In this document: piece after piece, positions 42,396 to 50,424 of the stretch | Position numbering within the stretch: position 1 is the first letter of the stretch | Layout: every line of letters starts with the position of its first letter | From: Flavobacterium ajazii | GTDB lineage: Bacteria > Bacteroidota > Bacteroidia > Flavobacteriales > Flavobacteriaceae | Length of the DNA: 64,000 nt | Reading direction: 5' to 3' | Assembly: GCF_010614725.1 (NCBI RefSeq) | Contig: NZ_JAAEHL010000004.1 | Span: forward strand, 62,001-126,000 | Made by a program: the position numbers and the translations under genes | The notes under the pieces: model-generated | What the model saw: the letters and a program-made list of their open reading frames with translations, nothing else | Told to the model about the DNA's origin: nothing | The model's database searches: none

Positions 42396-43547
42396 CTACA
42401 AAGCATTTTTACGTTGCGCTTTCCACCATCTTTCTGGCAGTTCCTGATTGCAGGCACATAAATATTCTTCATAAGAACAAGGTAACAACGTATTTCTTTT
42501 TAATTTATTGTTTCCATTAGACAAAAAAGGAATTTCAATCCACCAACGGTCCGTTTTATCACTTTTATAAAATACTAGTTCCTCATCTTCTAACGGAACA
42601 ATATATTTCAAATAATTAGTTCTGCTCCCAAACGGATACTCTTTAGAACGGTAATGATAACCTTCTACAAAATACCAAATTATCTGCGCTATCATAGCAG
42701 CTTCTGAAACAGTACTATTATGATTAAATATTCCAAAAGAAGAAACCTTATCACTAATTCCTGCATATCTGGACAAAGCACAAATTTCTTTTCCGTTAAA
42801 GCCATTTGGTTCAAACGAAACTATATTTCCCGAAGCAGAAGATTTAACTGCATTCAAATCAACAGTAACCAGATCAGCATCCCTAAAAACAGGCTCCGCC
42901 AAAGCTATATTATTTGAAATTTCACCTAAACGATAAGCATCAAAAAACAACTTTTCAATTAGATCAATTTCTTCTTGCGAATTATAATAGGTCTGATATC
43001 CTATATTACAGTAATTAAAAAGATTATTTGGCTCATCAATAATTATTTTTGTCAAATAAGAACTAGCTGAAACAGATTCATTTTCTTTACCAAAATCAAA
43101 TCGGTTATCTACAGAAACCATATTTACCATCTGCTCTAAATCGTCATAAGCTCGATACAAAGCATAAGTCAAATCCTGTGAACCTCCCAAAACTATCGGA
43201 ATCACTTTATTTTTTATCAGTTCTGATGTTATTTTTTTTAAAGCAAAGTACGTATCTTCTACAGACTCTCCTGCTAAAACATCACCTAAATCAGCAATTG
43301 AAGCATCCCAATTACCCGGAAACATACTGTATAGCTTTTTTCGAATTGCAGTCAGATTAACTTCATTCACCATATTAATGTTTCGTCTGTCTTCCAAAAC
43401 ACCAACAATGGCAATATTTATTTTACTTATATCAGGAAATTGATCATGGGTATGCAATACTATTTTATTACCCAACTCTTGAGATGACAACGAATTGACA
43501 AAATTCACAATTCCGTCATTAACTGGTTCTAGAAAATCAAATCCCAT
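42396..43547 (-). CDS. Arginase/formimidoylglutamase-fold protein with degenerate metal site
   Basis: 383 residues with the overall pattern of the ureohydrolase family, but the manganese ligands look replaced. GGDHS-type motif reads GGSQD (121-125, His to Gln); DAHxD reads DNRFD (147-151, His to Arg); and DxD reads DLN (230-232, Asp to Asn). A normal arginase or formimidoylglutamase activity is therefore doubtful. The gene follows topA by 14 bp and precedes gldK by 249 bp on the same strand, so it may be co-transcribed with topA. A non-catalytic or altered function is my inference. Confidence 0.75.
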   Translation of the reverse strand: MGFDFLEPVNDGIVNFVNSLSSQELGNKIVLHTHDQFPDISKINIAIVGVLEDRRNINMVNEVNLTAIRKKLYSMFPGNWDASIADLGDVLAGESVEDTYFALKKITSELIKNKVIPIVLGGSQDLTYALYRAYDDLEQMVNMVSVDNRFDFGKENESVSASSYLTKIIIDEPNNLFNYCNIGYQTYYNSQEEIDLIEKLFFDAYRLGEISNNIALAEPVFRDADLVTVDLNAVKSSASGNIVSFEPNGFNGKEICALSRYAGISDKVSSFGIFNHNSTVSEAAMIAQIIWYFVEGYHYRSKEYPFGSRTNYLKYIVPLEDEELVFYKSDKTDRWWIEIPFLSNGNNKLKRNTLLPCSYEEYLCACNQELPERWWKAQRKNAL

Positions 43548-43561
43548 TTATTGTGCTTAAA

Positions 43562-46078
43562 TTATTTCTTTTTGGCAGCTGTTTTTTTAGCTGGAGTTTT
43601 CTTTGCGGCTGTTGTTTTTTTAGCAGCTGTTTTTTTAGCCGGTGCTTTTGCTTCAATCATTTCCTGAACCTGAGCCAGTGTTAATTTTGAAGCATCAACA
43701 TCTTTACTTAATTCGATTTTAATTTTCCCTTTCAGAATTACAGAACGTCCCCAACGTGCTTTTTCAACAACAATACCCTCTTCTTCCCAATTATGAAGTA
43801 CTTTATCTATATTTTTCTGTAATTTATCTTCAATCAACTCTTCAACATCTGCCTGAGATAAATTATCAAAATTATATTTTTTACTCACGTTAACAAAAAG
43901 CCCATTCCACTTGATAAATGGACCAAAACGCCCCACTCCTTTTTGAACCGCTTCTCCTTTATAAGTAGCAATAGGCGCATCAGCAAGTGCTTTTTCATCG
44001 ATTAATTCCTGAGCTCGTTCTTTAGAAACTCCAAGCGGATCTTCTCCTCTTGGCAATGAAATAAAAACACTTCCGTGACGTACATATGGACCATAACGCC
44101 CATTATTTACTTCCACTTCTTCTCCTTTATAATCACCTAAACTTTTAGGAAGCAAAAATAAATTCAAAGCTTCTTCAAGTGTAATGTTTCCAATATTTTG
44201 ATCTGCCATTAAGCTGGCAAACTTTTTATCCTCATCATCTGCCTCTCCAATTTGAGCCATTGGACCAAATTTCCCTAAACGAACAGAAACTTGTCTCCCA
44301 TCAGCATCTTTTCCTAAAATTCTTTCTCCGCTTTCACGCTCGGCATTTGCTTCAACTTCTTTTACATTTGGATGAAAATGACTATAAAAATCCTGCATCA
44401 TGTTTGCCCAATCAATATTTCCTTCGGCAATTTCGTCAAAATCCTGCTCTACTTTTGCAGTAAAATTGTAATCCAAAATGTTTTCGAAATTCTTCACTAA
44501 GAAATCCGTAACAATTGTTCCTATATCAGTCGGAACTAATTTTCCTTTATCAGAACCTGTATTTTCTTTCAGGACTTTTTCCCCTACTTTGCTATTTTGC
44601 AGTGTAAGCTGCGTATAATTTCTTTCTACACCTTCTAAAGTTCCTTTTTCAACATAATTTCTATTAATAATTGTTGAAATAGTTGGCGCGTAAGTAGAAG
44701 GACGGCCAATTCCAAGTTCCTCTAGTTTTTTAACCAAAGAAGCTTCTGTATAACGTGCCGGCGGTCTTGAATATCGCTCTGTAGCTGTAATATAATTGTT
44801 AGCTAATTTTTCGTTCACTTTTAAAGCAGGCAGCATTCCCTCTTGCTCTTCTTCATCATCATCGTGCCCTTCTAAGTACACTTTTAAGAAACCTTCAAAA
44901 AGCAAAACTTCACCAGAAGCTGTGAAAATTTCGTTGTGATTATCTGCTTCGATTTTTACGTTTGTTCTTTCCAACTGCGCATCGCTCATTTGAGATGCTA
45001 AAGTTCTTTTCCAGATCAAATCGTATAAACGAGCCTGGTCACGATCTATATTGACAGAGTGACGAGACATATCTGTTGGACGAATAGCTTCGTGCGCCTC
45101 TTGTGCTCCTTTGTTTTTATTAGCAAAAATACGAGGTTTCGAATATTCTTTTCCGTAAGATTTAATAATTTCTGCCTCAGCCGCATCCATTGCTTCTTTC
45201 GAGAGATTCACAGAATCCGTTCTCATATAAGTAATAAGTCCGGCTTCGTAAAGACGCTGTGCTAACTGCATAGTAATTCCAACTGGCAAGTATAATTTTC
45301 TTGCTGCTTCTTGTTGTAACGTAGATGTTGTAAAAGGAGCTGTTGGCGATTTTTTGGTAGGTTTAGTTTCTAAGTCTGCTACCTTATATTGTGAACCGAT
45401 ATTTTGTTTTAAAAAATCTTCGGCTTCTTTTTTTGTATTGAAATTTTTTGGAAGTTTTGCTTTAAAAGCTTTCCCTGCTTCGTTTATAAACTCTGCTACT
45501 ACAGAATAAGTCGCTATTGCATTAAAGCTCTGTATTTCGCGTTCTCTTTCTACAATCAAACGTACAGAAACAGATTGCACACGTCCGGCAGAAAGTCCTC
45601 CTTTGATTTTTCTCCATAAAACCGGAGATAATTCATAACCTACTAAACGATCCAAAACACGACGTGCTTGCTGTGCATTTACTAAATTATAGTCAATTTC
45701 TCTTGGATTGTCAATTGCTTTAAGAATCGCAGATTTTGTAATCTCATGAAAAACAATTCTTTTGGTCTTTTTTGTATCCAGTTTTAATTCTTCCGCCAAG
45801 TGCCATGAAATAGCCTCTCCCTCGCGGTCCTCATCGGATGCTAACCAAACCGTTTCGGCATTCTTAGAAAGTGATTTTAGTTTCGTAACCAAGGCTTTTT
45901 TATCCGGAGAAACTTCATATTTAGGTTTAAAACCATTTTCTACATCTACTCCTATTTCCTTTGATGGTAAGTCTGCTATGTGACCATAACTTGACTCCAC
46001 CTGAAAATCGCTTCCGAGGAATTTCTCGATCGTTTTCGCCTTTGCAGGTGACTCCACTATTACTAAATTCTTTGCCAT
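43562..46078 (-). CDS. topA: DNA topoisomerase I
   Basis: Type IA topoisomerase relaxing negative supercoils, 838 residues from ATG 46078 (MAKNLVIVESPAKAKTI); an in-frame ATG seven codons upstream is less likely. The Toprim domain has VIVESPAKAKTIEKFLG and WLASDEDREGEAISWHLAE. The catalytic tyrosine lies in ITYMRTDSVNLS. C-terminal topo repeats appear as GRYGPYVRHGSVF and GRFGPFIKW, lacking the zinc-finger cysteines of E. coli. The end is a Lys/Ala/Pro tail (KKTAAKKTTAAKKTPAKK), a histone-H1-like DNA-binding tail common in Bacteroidota TopA. Confidence 0.97.
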   Translation of the reverse strand: MAKNLVIVESPAKAKTIEKFLGSDFQVESSYGHIADLPSKEIGVDVENGFKPKYEVSPDKKALVTKLKSLSKNAETVWLASDEDREGEAISWHLAEELKLDTKKTKRIVFHEITKSAILKAIDNPREIDYNLVNAQQARRVLDRLVGYELSPVLWRKIKGGLSAGRVQSVSVRLIVEREREIQSFNAIATYSVVAEFINEAGKAFKAKLPKNFNTKKEAEDFLKQNIGSQYKVADLETKPTKKSPTAPFTTSTLQQEAARKLYLPVGITMQLAQRLYEAGLITYMRTDSVNLSKEAMDAAEAEIIKSYGKEYSKPRIFANKNKGAQEAHEAIRPTDMSRHSVNIDRDQARLYDLIWKRTLASQMSDAQLERTNVKIEADNHNEIFTASGEVLLFEGFLKVYLEGHDDDEEEQEGMLPALKVNEKLANNYITATERYSRPPARYTEASLVKKLEELGIGRPSTYAPTISTIINRNYVEKGTLEGVERNYTQLTLQNSKVGEKVLKENTGSDKGKLVPTDIGTIVTDFLVKNFENILDYNFTAKVEQDFDEIAEGNIDWANMMQDFYSHFHPNVKEVEANAERESGERILGKDADGRQVSVRLGKFGPMAQIGEADDEDKKFASLMADQNIGNITLEEALNLFLLPKSLGDYKGEEVEVNNGRYGPYVRHGSVFISLPRGEDPLGVSKERAQELIDEKALADAPIATYKGEAVQKGVGRFGPFIKWNGLFVNVSKKYNFDNLSQADVEELIEDKLQKNIDKVLHNWEEEGIVVEKARWGRSVILKGKIKIELSKDVDASKLTLAQVQEMIEAKAPAKKTAAKKTTAAKKTPAKKTAAKKK

Positions 46079-46262
46079 TGCTCTTATTTTCTGGAACAAA
46101 AGTATCTATTTTTTTTAAATATTAACCTTAAGAATGCATTTTTGAAGTATTTTGATATTATGAAACTTAAAATTGCATATTTATCTGTAATCTTCTCTAT
46201 TATATATATAGGTACAACTTTTAATGATTTCAGACCGAGAAATGTGCTTTTTGAAACCTTTT

Positions 46263-46313
46263 CTTGATAGCCCAGATTGCAATGGAATGCTGGAAATAGC
46301 TCCTAAAAGCTAC
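46263..46313 (+). ncRNA. Possible structured RNA (Flavo-1-like?) upstream of miaB
   Basis: A nested fold is visible: AGC (46269-46271) with GCT (46299-46301); CCA (46272-46274) with TGG (46291-46293); GCA (46279-46281) with TGC (46288-46290), separated by GATT and AAATA bulges, with loop ATGGAA. The phrases TAGCCCAGAT and GGAAATAGCTCC resemble, from memory, a sequence recurring in flavobacterial intergenic regions, possibly the Flavo-1 RNA. I could not check this. Confidence 0.4.
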
Positions 46314-46381
46314 CCAATGATATTTCTCAAAACATTGTTAATTCTTTATCTGACATCTTGTCATATTAAGCGTAATTACTC

Positions 46382-46389
46382 TATCTTTG
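46382..46389 (+). promoter_or_regulatory. Promoter of miaB
   Basis: TATCTTTG fits TAnnTTTG, and TTG at 46358-46360 lies 21 bp upstream as the -33 element. The predicted start is about 12-15 nt before ATG 46407. Confidence 0.6.
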
Positions 46390-46406
46390 CACTTTGAATT
46401 TTTATA

Positions 46407-47852
46407 ATGGAAAAGATTATTGAAGAAAGCAAACAAGGTGAAAGTCTTGTTTTGGAAAATAAACCTGAGAATACTAAAAAACTCTTTATAGAAAGTTACG
46501 GCTGTGCGATGAATTTTTCGGACAGTGAAGTCGTAGCTTCCATTTTGTCTGAAGGAGGATATAATACAACTTCAGTTTTAGAAGAAGCTGATTTGGTTTT
46601 GGTTAATACTTGTTCTATTCGTGACAAAGCCGAACAAACTATTCGTAAACGTTTAGAAAAATACAATGCTGTAAAACGTACAAATCCGAAAATGAAAGTG
46701 GGGGTTTTGGGCTGTATGGCTGAACGTTTGAAAAGCCAATTTTTGGAAGAAGAAAAAATCGTTGATCTTGTTGTTGGTCCTGATGCTTATAAAGATCTGC
46801 CTAATTTATTAGCAGAAGTTGAAGAAGGGCGTGACGCTATTAATGTAATCTTATCAAAAGAAGAAACTTACGGAGATATTTCTCCTGTTCGTTTAATGAG
46901 CAACGGAATCACAGCTTTGGTTTCGATCACTCGCGGATGCGATAATATGTGTACATTTTGTGTGGTTCCTTTTACACGTGGTCGCGAAAGAAGTCGTGAA
47001 CCGCAAAGTATTATGGCTGAAATTCAGGATTTATGGAGCAAAGGTTTTAAAGAAATTACACTTCTTGGACAAAACGTTGATAGTTACCTTTGGTATGGAG
47101 GTGGTTTGAAAAAGGATTTTGTAAACGCTTCTGAAATGCAAAAAGCAACTGCTGTTGATTTTGATCAATTGCTTGAAATGGTTGCTGTTGGTTTTCCTAA
47201 AATGCGTATTCGTTTTTCAACTTCTAATCCGCAGGATATGCACGAAAGTATTTTGCACGTTATGGCAAAATATCCAAATATCTGTAAACATATTCACTTA
47301 CCTGTTCAATCTGGAAGTAATAGAATTTTAAAAGAAATGAATCGTCTGCATTCTCGCGAAGAATATATGGCTTTGATTGATAAAATTAGAGCGATTGTTC
47401 CTGATGCTTCGATTTCGCAAGATATGATAGCCGGTTTCCCAACAGAAACAGAGCAAGATCACCAAGACACAATGAGCTTAATGGAATATGTAAAATATAA
47501 TTTTGGTTATATGTATTCGTATTCTGAAAGACCAGGAACTCTTGCCGGAAGAAAAATGAAGGACGATGTTGAAGAAGAAACCAAGGCCAGAAGATTACAG
47601 GAAATCGTAGATTTACAACAAAAACATGCTTGGTTTAGAAGTGAAGAATTTGTTGGAAAAACAGTTGAAGTTTTAGTAGAGAAAGTTTCTAAAAAATCGA
47701 AAGAGGAATTCTCAGGAAGAAACTCACAAAGTATAACGGTAGTTTTTCCAAAAGAAAATTACAAAATTGGAGATTTTGTAAACGTGAAAATTACAAGCTG
47801 TACTAGTGGAACTTTAAAAGGTGAAGCTGTGGGGTATTCTGAAATGAATTAA
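46407..47852 (+). CDS. miaB: tRNA-2-methylthio-N6-dimethylallyladenosine synthase MiaB
   Basis: Radical-SAM methylthiotransferase that adds the 2-methylthio group to i6A37 in tRNAs. 481 residues. The N-terminal MTTase domain carries three cluster cysteines (SYGCAMN, NTCSIRD, GCMAER). The radical-SAM core has RGCDNMCTFCVVPFTRGRERSR with the CxxxCxxC motif, followed by LLGQNVDSY. C-terminal TRAM domain ends the protein. Alternative MtaB/RimO are less likely given the RERSREPQSI signature. Confidence 0.95.
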   Translation: MEKIIEESKQGESLVLENKPENTKKLFIESYGCAMNFSDSEVVASILSEGGYNTTSVLEEADLVLVNTCSIRDKAEQTIRKRLEKYNAVKRTNPKMKVGVLGCMAERLKSQFLEEEKIVDLVVGPDAYKDLPNLLAEVEEGRDAINVILSKEETYGDISPVRLMSNGITALVSITRGCDNMCTFCVVPFTRGRERSREPQSIMAEIQDLWSKGFKEITLLGQNVDSYLWYGGGLKKDFVNASEMQKATAVDFDQLLEMVAVGFPKMRIRFSTSNPQDMHESILHVMAKYPNICKHIHLPVQSGSNRILKEMNRLHSREEYMALIDKIRAIVPDASISQDMIAGFPTETEQDHQDTMSLMEYVKYNFGYMYSYSERPGTLAGRKMKDDVEEETKARRLQEIVDLQQKHAWFRSEEFVGKTVEVLVEKVSKKSKEEFSGRNSQSITVVFPKENYKIGDFVNVKITSCTSGTLKGEAVGYSEMN

Positions 47853-47855
47853 TTT

Positions 47856-48321
47856 TTAACCGCAAATTACACAAATTTCCACAAATTCTTTTTTTATGAT
47901 TGATACCAATGAATATTACTACAAGAAAGATCAAAACTATGAAATTGTAGGCTTATGCATGGAAGTACATAGATTATTAGGGCCTGGATTACTTGAAATT
48001 GTGTATAAAGATGCATTAGAAATTGAATTTAAAAATAATAATATTCCTTATCATCGAGAAAAGGAATTTTCAATAGAATACAAAGGAGTTATCTTACCCC
48101 ATAAATTTTATGCCGATTTTATTGTTTATGAAGACATAATATTAGAAGTAAAATCAGTGAAAGAAATTAGCAATGATCACCTTGCTCAAACTTTAAATTA
48201 CATGAAGCTTGCAGATACTCCTGTTGGAATAATTGCAAACTTTCAAAACAAATCACTAGTTCATAAAAGATTGATAAATTCATAAATTGAATTTGCGCTA
48301 ATTTGTGTAATTTGTGGTTAA
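47856..48321. mobile_element. 466-bp unit bounded by 22-bp inverted repeats, carrying a GxxExxY gene
   Basis: Left arm (47856-47877) and right arm (48300-48321) are inverted copies with one mismatch, sharing the core CAAATTACACAAATT on the inner side. The similarity extends inward through an imperfect stretch to another CAAATTC. The gene between is intact. It may be a small mobile or non-autonomous element, or repeats acting as a flanking structure. No target-site duplication was verified. Confidence 0.5.
47896..48285 (+). CDS. GxxExxY family protein
   Basis: 129-residue protein of the GxxExxY family, related to PD-(D/E)XK-like nucleases and of unknown role. Signature: VHRLLGPGLLEIVYKDAL (G-x-x-E-x-x-Y at about 29-35), IPYHREKEFSIEYKG, KFYADFIVYEDIILEVKSVKEI with the acidic-Lys arrangement D-x-E-x-K of the nuclease fold, then LAQTLNYMKLADTPVGIIANF. 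In Bacteroidota these genes are typically isolated and scattered, here inside the inverted-repeat-bounded unit between miaB and the sigma-54 activator. Confidence 0.93.
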   Translation: MIDTNEYYYKKDQNYEIVGLCMEVHRLLGPGLLEIVYKDALEIEFKNNNIPYHREKEFSIEYKGVILPHKFYADFIVYEDIILEVKSVKEISNDHLAQTLNYMKLADTPVGIIANFQNKSLVHKRLINS

Positions 48322-48434
48322 TTAAAAAAATGGCGTCATACTAAAAAGAAATATTCATTTCAAAATAAAAAATGATAATCCTTATTAATCTGTGGCAAAA
48401 GAAAAAATATAAGCCAAAGTTTTAAGTTTTAGAG

Positions 48435-48473
48435 AAAACCTGAAACCTGAAACAAATAAAAACTTGAAACAAA
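48435..48473 (+). repeat. CCTGAAAC-unit intergenic repeat
   Basis: Contains AACCTGAAACCTGAAAC and then AACTTGAAACAAA just before the sigma-54 activator ATG. The same units form the inverted repeat at 19265-19315 and recur as AACTTGAAACAAA at 52409-52421. Confidence 0.6.
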
Positions 48474-48480
48474 AATCTAC

Positions 48481-49737
48481 ATGGAAACAGTTCAAGCAAT
48501 AAAACAGCGATTCGAGATTATTGGTAATGATCCGAAATTAAATCGTGCTATCGAAAAAGCCATTCAGGTTGCTCCAACTGATATTTCGGTTATGGTAACT
48601 GGGGAAAGCGGTGTTGGTAAAGAAAACATTCCAAGAATTATACATTCGCTTTCACACAGAAAGCATGGTAAATATATTGCTGTAAACTGTGGAGCAATTC
48701 CCGAAGGAACAATTGATAGTGAACTTTTCGGACATGAAAAAGGAGCTTTTACAGGTGCAACAAGTACACGTGAAGGTTATTTTGAAGTGGCTGACGGCGG
48801 AACTATCTTTCTTGATGAAGTTGGAGAATTACCATTGACAACTCAGGTAAGATTACTTCGTGTTTTGGAAAATGGTGAATTTATAAAAGTTGGTTCTTCT
48901 CATGTTCAAAAAACAAATGTCAGAATCGTAGCCGCAACCAATGTAAATTTGTTTAATGCTATCGAAAAGGGAAAATTCCGTGAAGATTTGTATTATCGTT
49001 TAAGTACAGTTGAAATCACATTACCTCCTTTACGTGAGCGAAATGACGATATTCATTTATTGTTCAGAAAATTTGTGGCCGATTTTGCTCACAAATACAA
49101 AATGCCACCTTTAAGACTGGATGATGATGCAGTTCAGCTTTTACAAAAGTTCAGATGGAGCGGTAATATCCGTCAGCTTCGAAATGTGGCAGAACAGATT
49201 TCTGTTTTAGAAACCAATCGCGATATTAGTTTGGCTACTTTACAATCTTATTTGCCAGCAGAAGGAAGCAATTTACCTTCTGTTATTAGCGATAGCAAAA
49301 AAGAAAGCGATTTCAGCACTGAAAGAGACATCTTGTACAAAGTTCTTTTTGATATGAGAAGCGATTTAAACGATTTGAAAAAACTGACTCTCGAATTAAT
49401 GAAAAACGGTTCGTCAAAAGTACAGGATATCAATCCAAATTTGATTCAGAAGATTTACGGAAATCAGCAAAACGACAGCGAAATTGATTTCGAGGAAGAA
49501 CCAAGAACGGCTGTTATGAAACCTGCAGTACGTGAAGACAATTATCAGATTCCTGACGACAATTATTTATTTGCCGAAACTATTGAAGAGGAAGAAATTT
49601 TACGTTTAGAACAGAAAGAAATCGAAATGATCAAAAAATCATTAGAGAAAAACAAAGGAAAACGCAAGGCTGCCGCTGATGAATTAGGTATTTCTGAAAG
49701 AACTTTATACCGCAAAATCAAGCAATTCGATTTATAA
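48481..49737 (+). CDS. Sigma-54-dependent transcriptional activator, AAA+ with Fis-type HTH
   Basis: 418 residues. The AAA+ core begins almost at the N-terminus: Walker A GESGVGKE (41-48), GAFTGA sigma-54 contact motif (88-93), Walker B GTIFLDEVGELP, arginine region ATNVNLF, PPLRERNDDIHLL. The C-terminus is a Fis-like helix-turn-helix (KAAADELGISERTLYRKIK). No receiver or sensory domain precedes the AAA+ core, so it is either constitutive or controlled by partners. It is followed by lptE and others, 100 bp downstream. GroES has a partial sigma-54-like promoter 3.5 kb away. Confidence 0.93.
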   Translation: METVQAIKQRFEIIGNDPKLNRAIEKAIQVAPTDISVMVTGESGVGKENIPRIIHSLSHRKHGKYIAVNCGAIPEGTIDSELFGHEKGAFTGATSTREGYFEVADGGTIFLDEVGELPLTTQVRLLRVLENGEFIKVGSSHVQKTNVRIVAATNVNLFNAIEKGKFREDLYYRLSTVEITLPPLRERNDDIHLLFRKFVADFAHKYKMPPLRLDDDAVQLLQKFRWSGNIRQLRNVAEQISVLETNRDISLATLQSYLPAEGSNLPSVISDSKKESDFSTERDILYKVLFDMRSDLNDLKKLTLELMKNGSSKVQDINPNLIQKIYGNQQNDSEIDFEEEPRTAVMKPAVREDNYQIPDDNYLFAETIEEEEILRLEQKEIEMIKKSLEKNKGKRKAAADELGISERTLYRKIKQFDL

Positions 49738-49760
49738 AAAATAATTAAATTACAATTTCA

Positions 49761-49812
49761 AAATTCCAAAATCCAATTACCTATATTTGGACACAATTGG
49801 AATTTGGAATTT
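49761..49812. repeat. Inverted repeat of AATTCCAAA units before lptE
   Basis: AAATTCCAAAATCCAATT (49761-49778) and AATTGGAATTTGGAATTT (49795-49812) are inverted with one mismatch around a 16-base loop. It lies in the 65-bp gap between the sigma-54 activator and lptE and may act as a weak terminator or intergenic repeat. Confidence 0.6.
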
Positions 49813-49839
49813 AAAACATTGTACTTTTCTAATAATATT

Positions 49840-50361
49840 ATGAAAAAAATATATTCTCTTTTCGCACTTATCAGTCTTTTAACACTGAGCGGTTGTACTG
49901 TAAAATATAACTTCACGGGTGCTTCTCCTATTGAAGGCAAAACATTTCAGGTGAACTTTTTTCAGAATAATGCCGATTTGATTGAACCTGGTATTGACAG
50001 AGAGTTTACGTTGGCATTACAGGATTTAATTATGAACCAGACCAATTTAAATCTGGTTAGCTCTAATGGTGATTTGCTTTATGAAGGCGAAATCATAGAT
50101 TACAGAATTTCTCCGATGACAGCAACAGCCGTCACAACAAATGGTGATGCGGGAGCTTCGCAAAACCGTTTGACGATTCGTGTAAATGTTCGTTTTTCAA
50201 ACAGAAAGAAAGAAACTGATGATTTTGAAAAAACATTTGAATTTTATTATGATTATCCGGCACAGTCACAGCTTGTTGGAAGCGTGTTAAATGAGGCAAT
50301 AAAAACTATTTTTGAAAGAATTACACAAGACATCTTTAATGAGTCTTTGGCCAAATGGTAA
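49840..50361 (+). CDS. lptE: LPS-assembly lipoprotein LptE
   Basis: 173 residues from ATG 49840 (MKKIYSLFALISLLTLSGC, lipobox Cys19); an upstream in-frame start is rejected because it lies in the inverted repeat and disturbs the signal. The mature protein has GASPIEGKTFQVNFFQNN, ADLIEPGIDREFTLALQDLI, LLYEGEIIDYRISP, NRLTIRVNVRF and a terminal helix (IFERITQDIFNESLAKW). This is the Bacteroidota LptE pattern, the plug partner of LptD in the outer membrane. It precedes the TPR protein and secG. Confidence 0.9.
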   Translation: MKKIYSLFALISLLTLSGCTVKYNFTGASPIEGKTFQVNFFQNNADLIEPGIDREFTLALQDLIMNQTNLNLVSSNGDLLYEGEIIDYRISPMTATAVTTNGDAGASQNRLTIRVNVRFSNRKKETDDFEKTFEFYYDYPAQSQLVGSVLNEAIKTIFERITQDIFNESLAKW

Positions 50362-50424
50362 TTTTTTTGTTTTGTAAATCAAACAAACTATTTTTGGTCA
50401 ATTATAATAAAAGCAAAGAATTAA

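Larger units (their letters stand above)
46079..46406. other. 328-bp region between divergent topA and miaB with a structured element and promoter
   Basis: Holds the miaB promoter (46382-46389) and a GC-richer folded patch (46263-46313). A 51-codon ORF beginning MCFLKPFLDSPDCNGMLE is open across this patch but shows no other support, and I do not call it a gene. Confidence 0.6.

Noticed and set aside
43562-43660. Repetitive Lys/Ala/Thr end of topA, which could look like a frameshift artefact
   Set aside because: Basic tails of this kind are known in Bacteroidota topoisomerases and the frame stays consistent to the stop.
46235-46395. 51-codon ORF (MCFLKPFLDSPDCNGMLE start) before miaB
   Set aside because: It runs across the structured patch and the miaB promoter, has no ribosome-binding or homology evidence, and RNA structure explains the sequence better.
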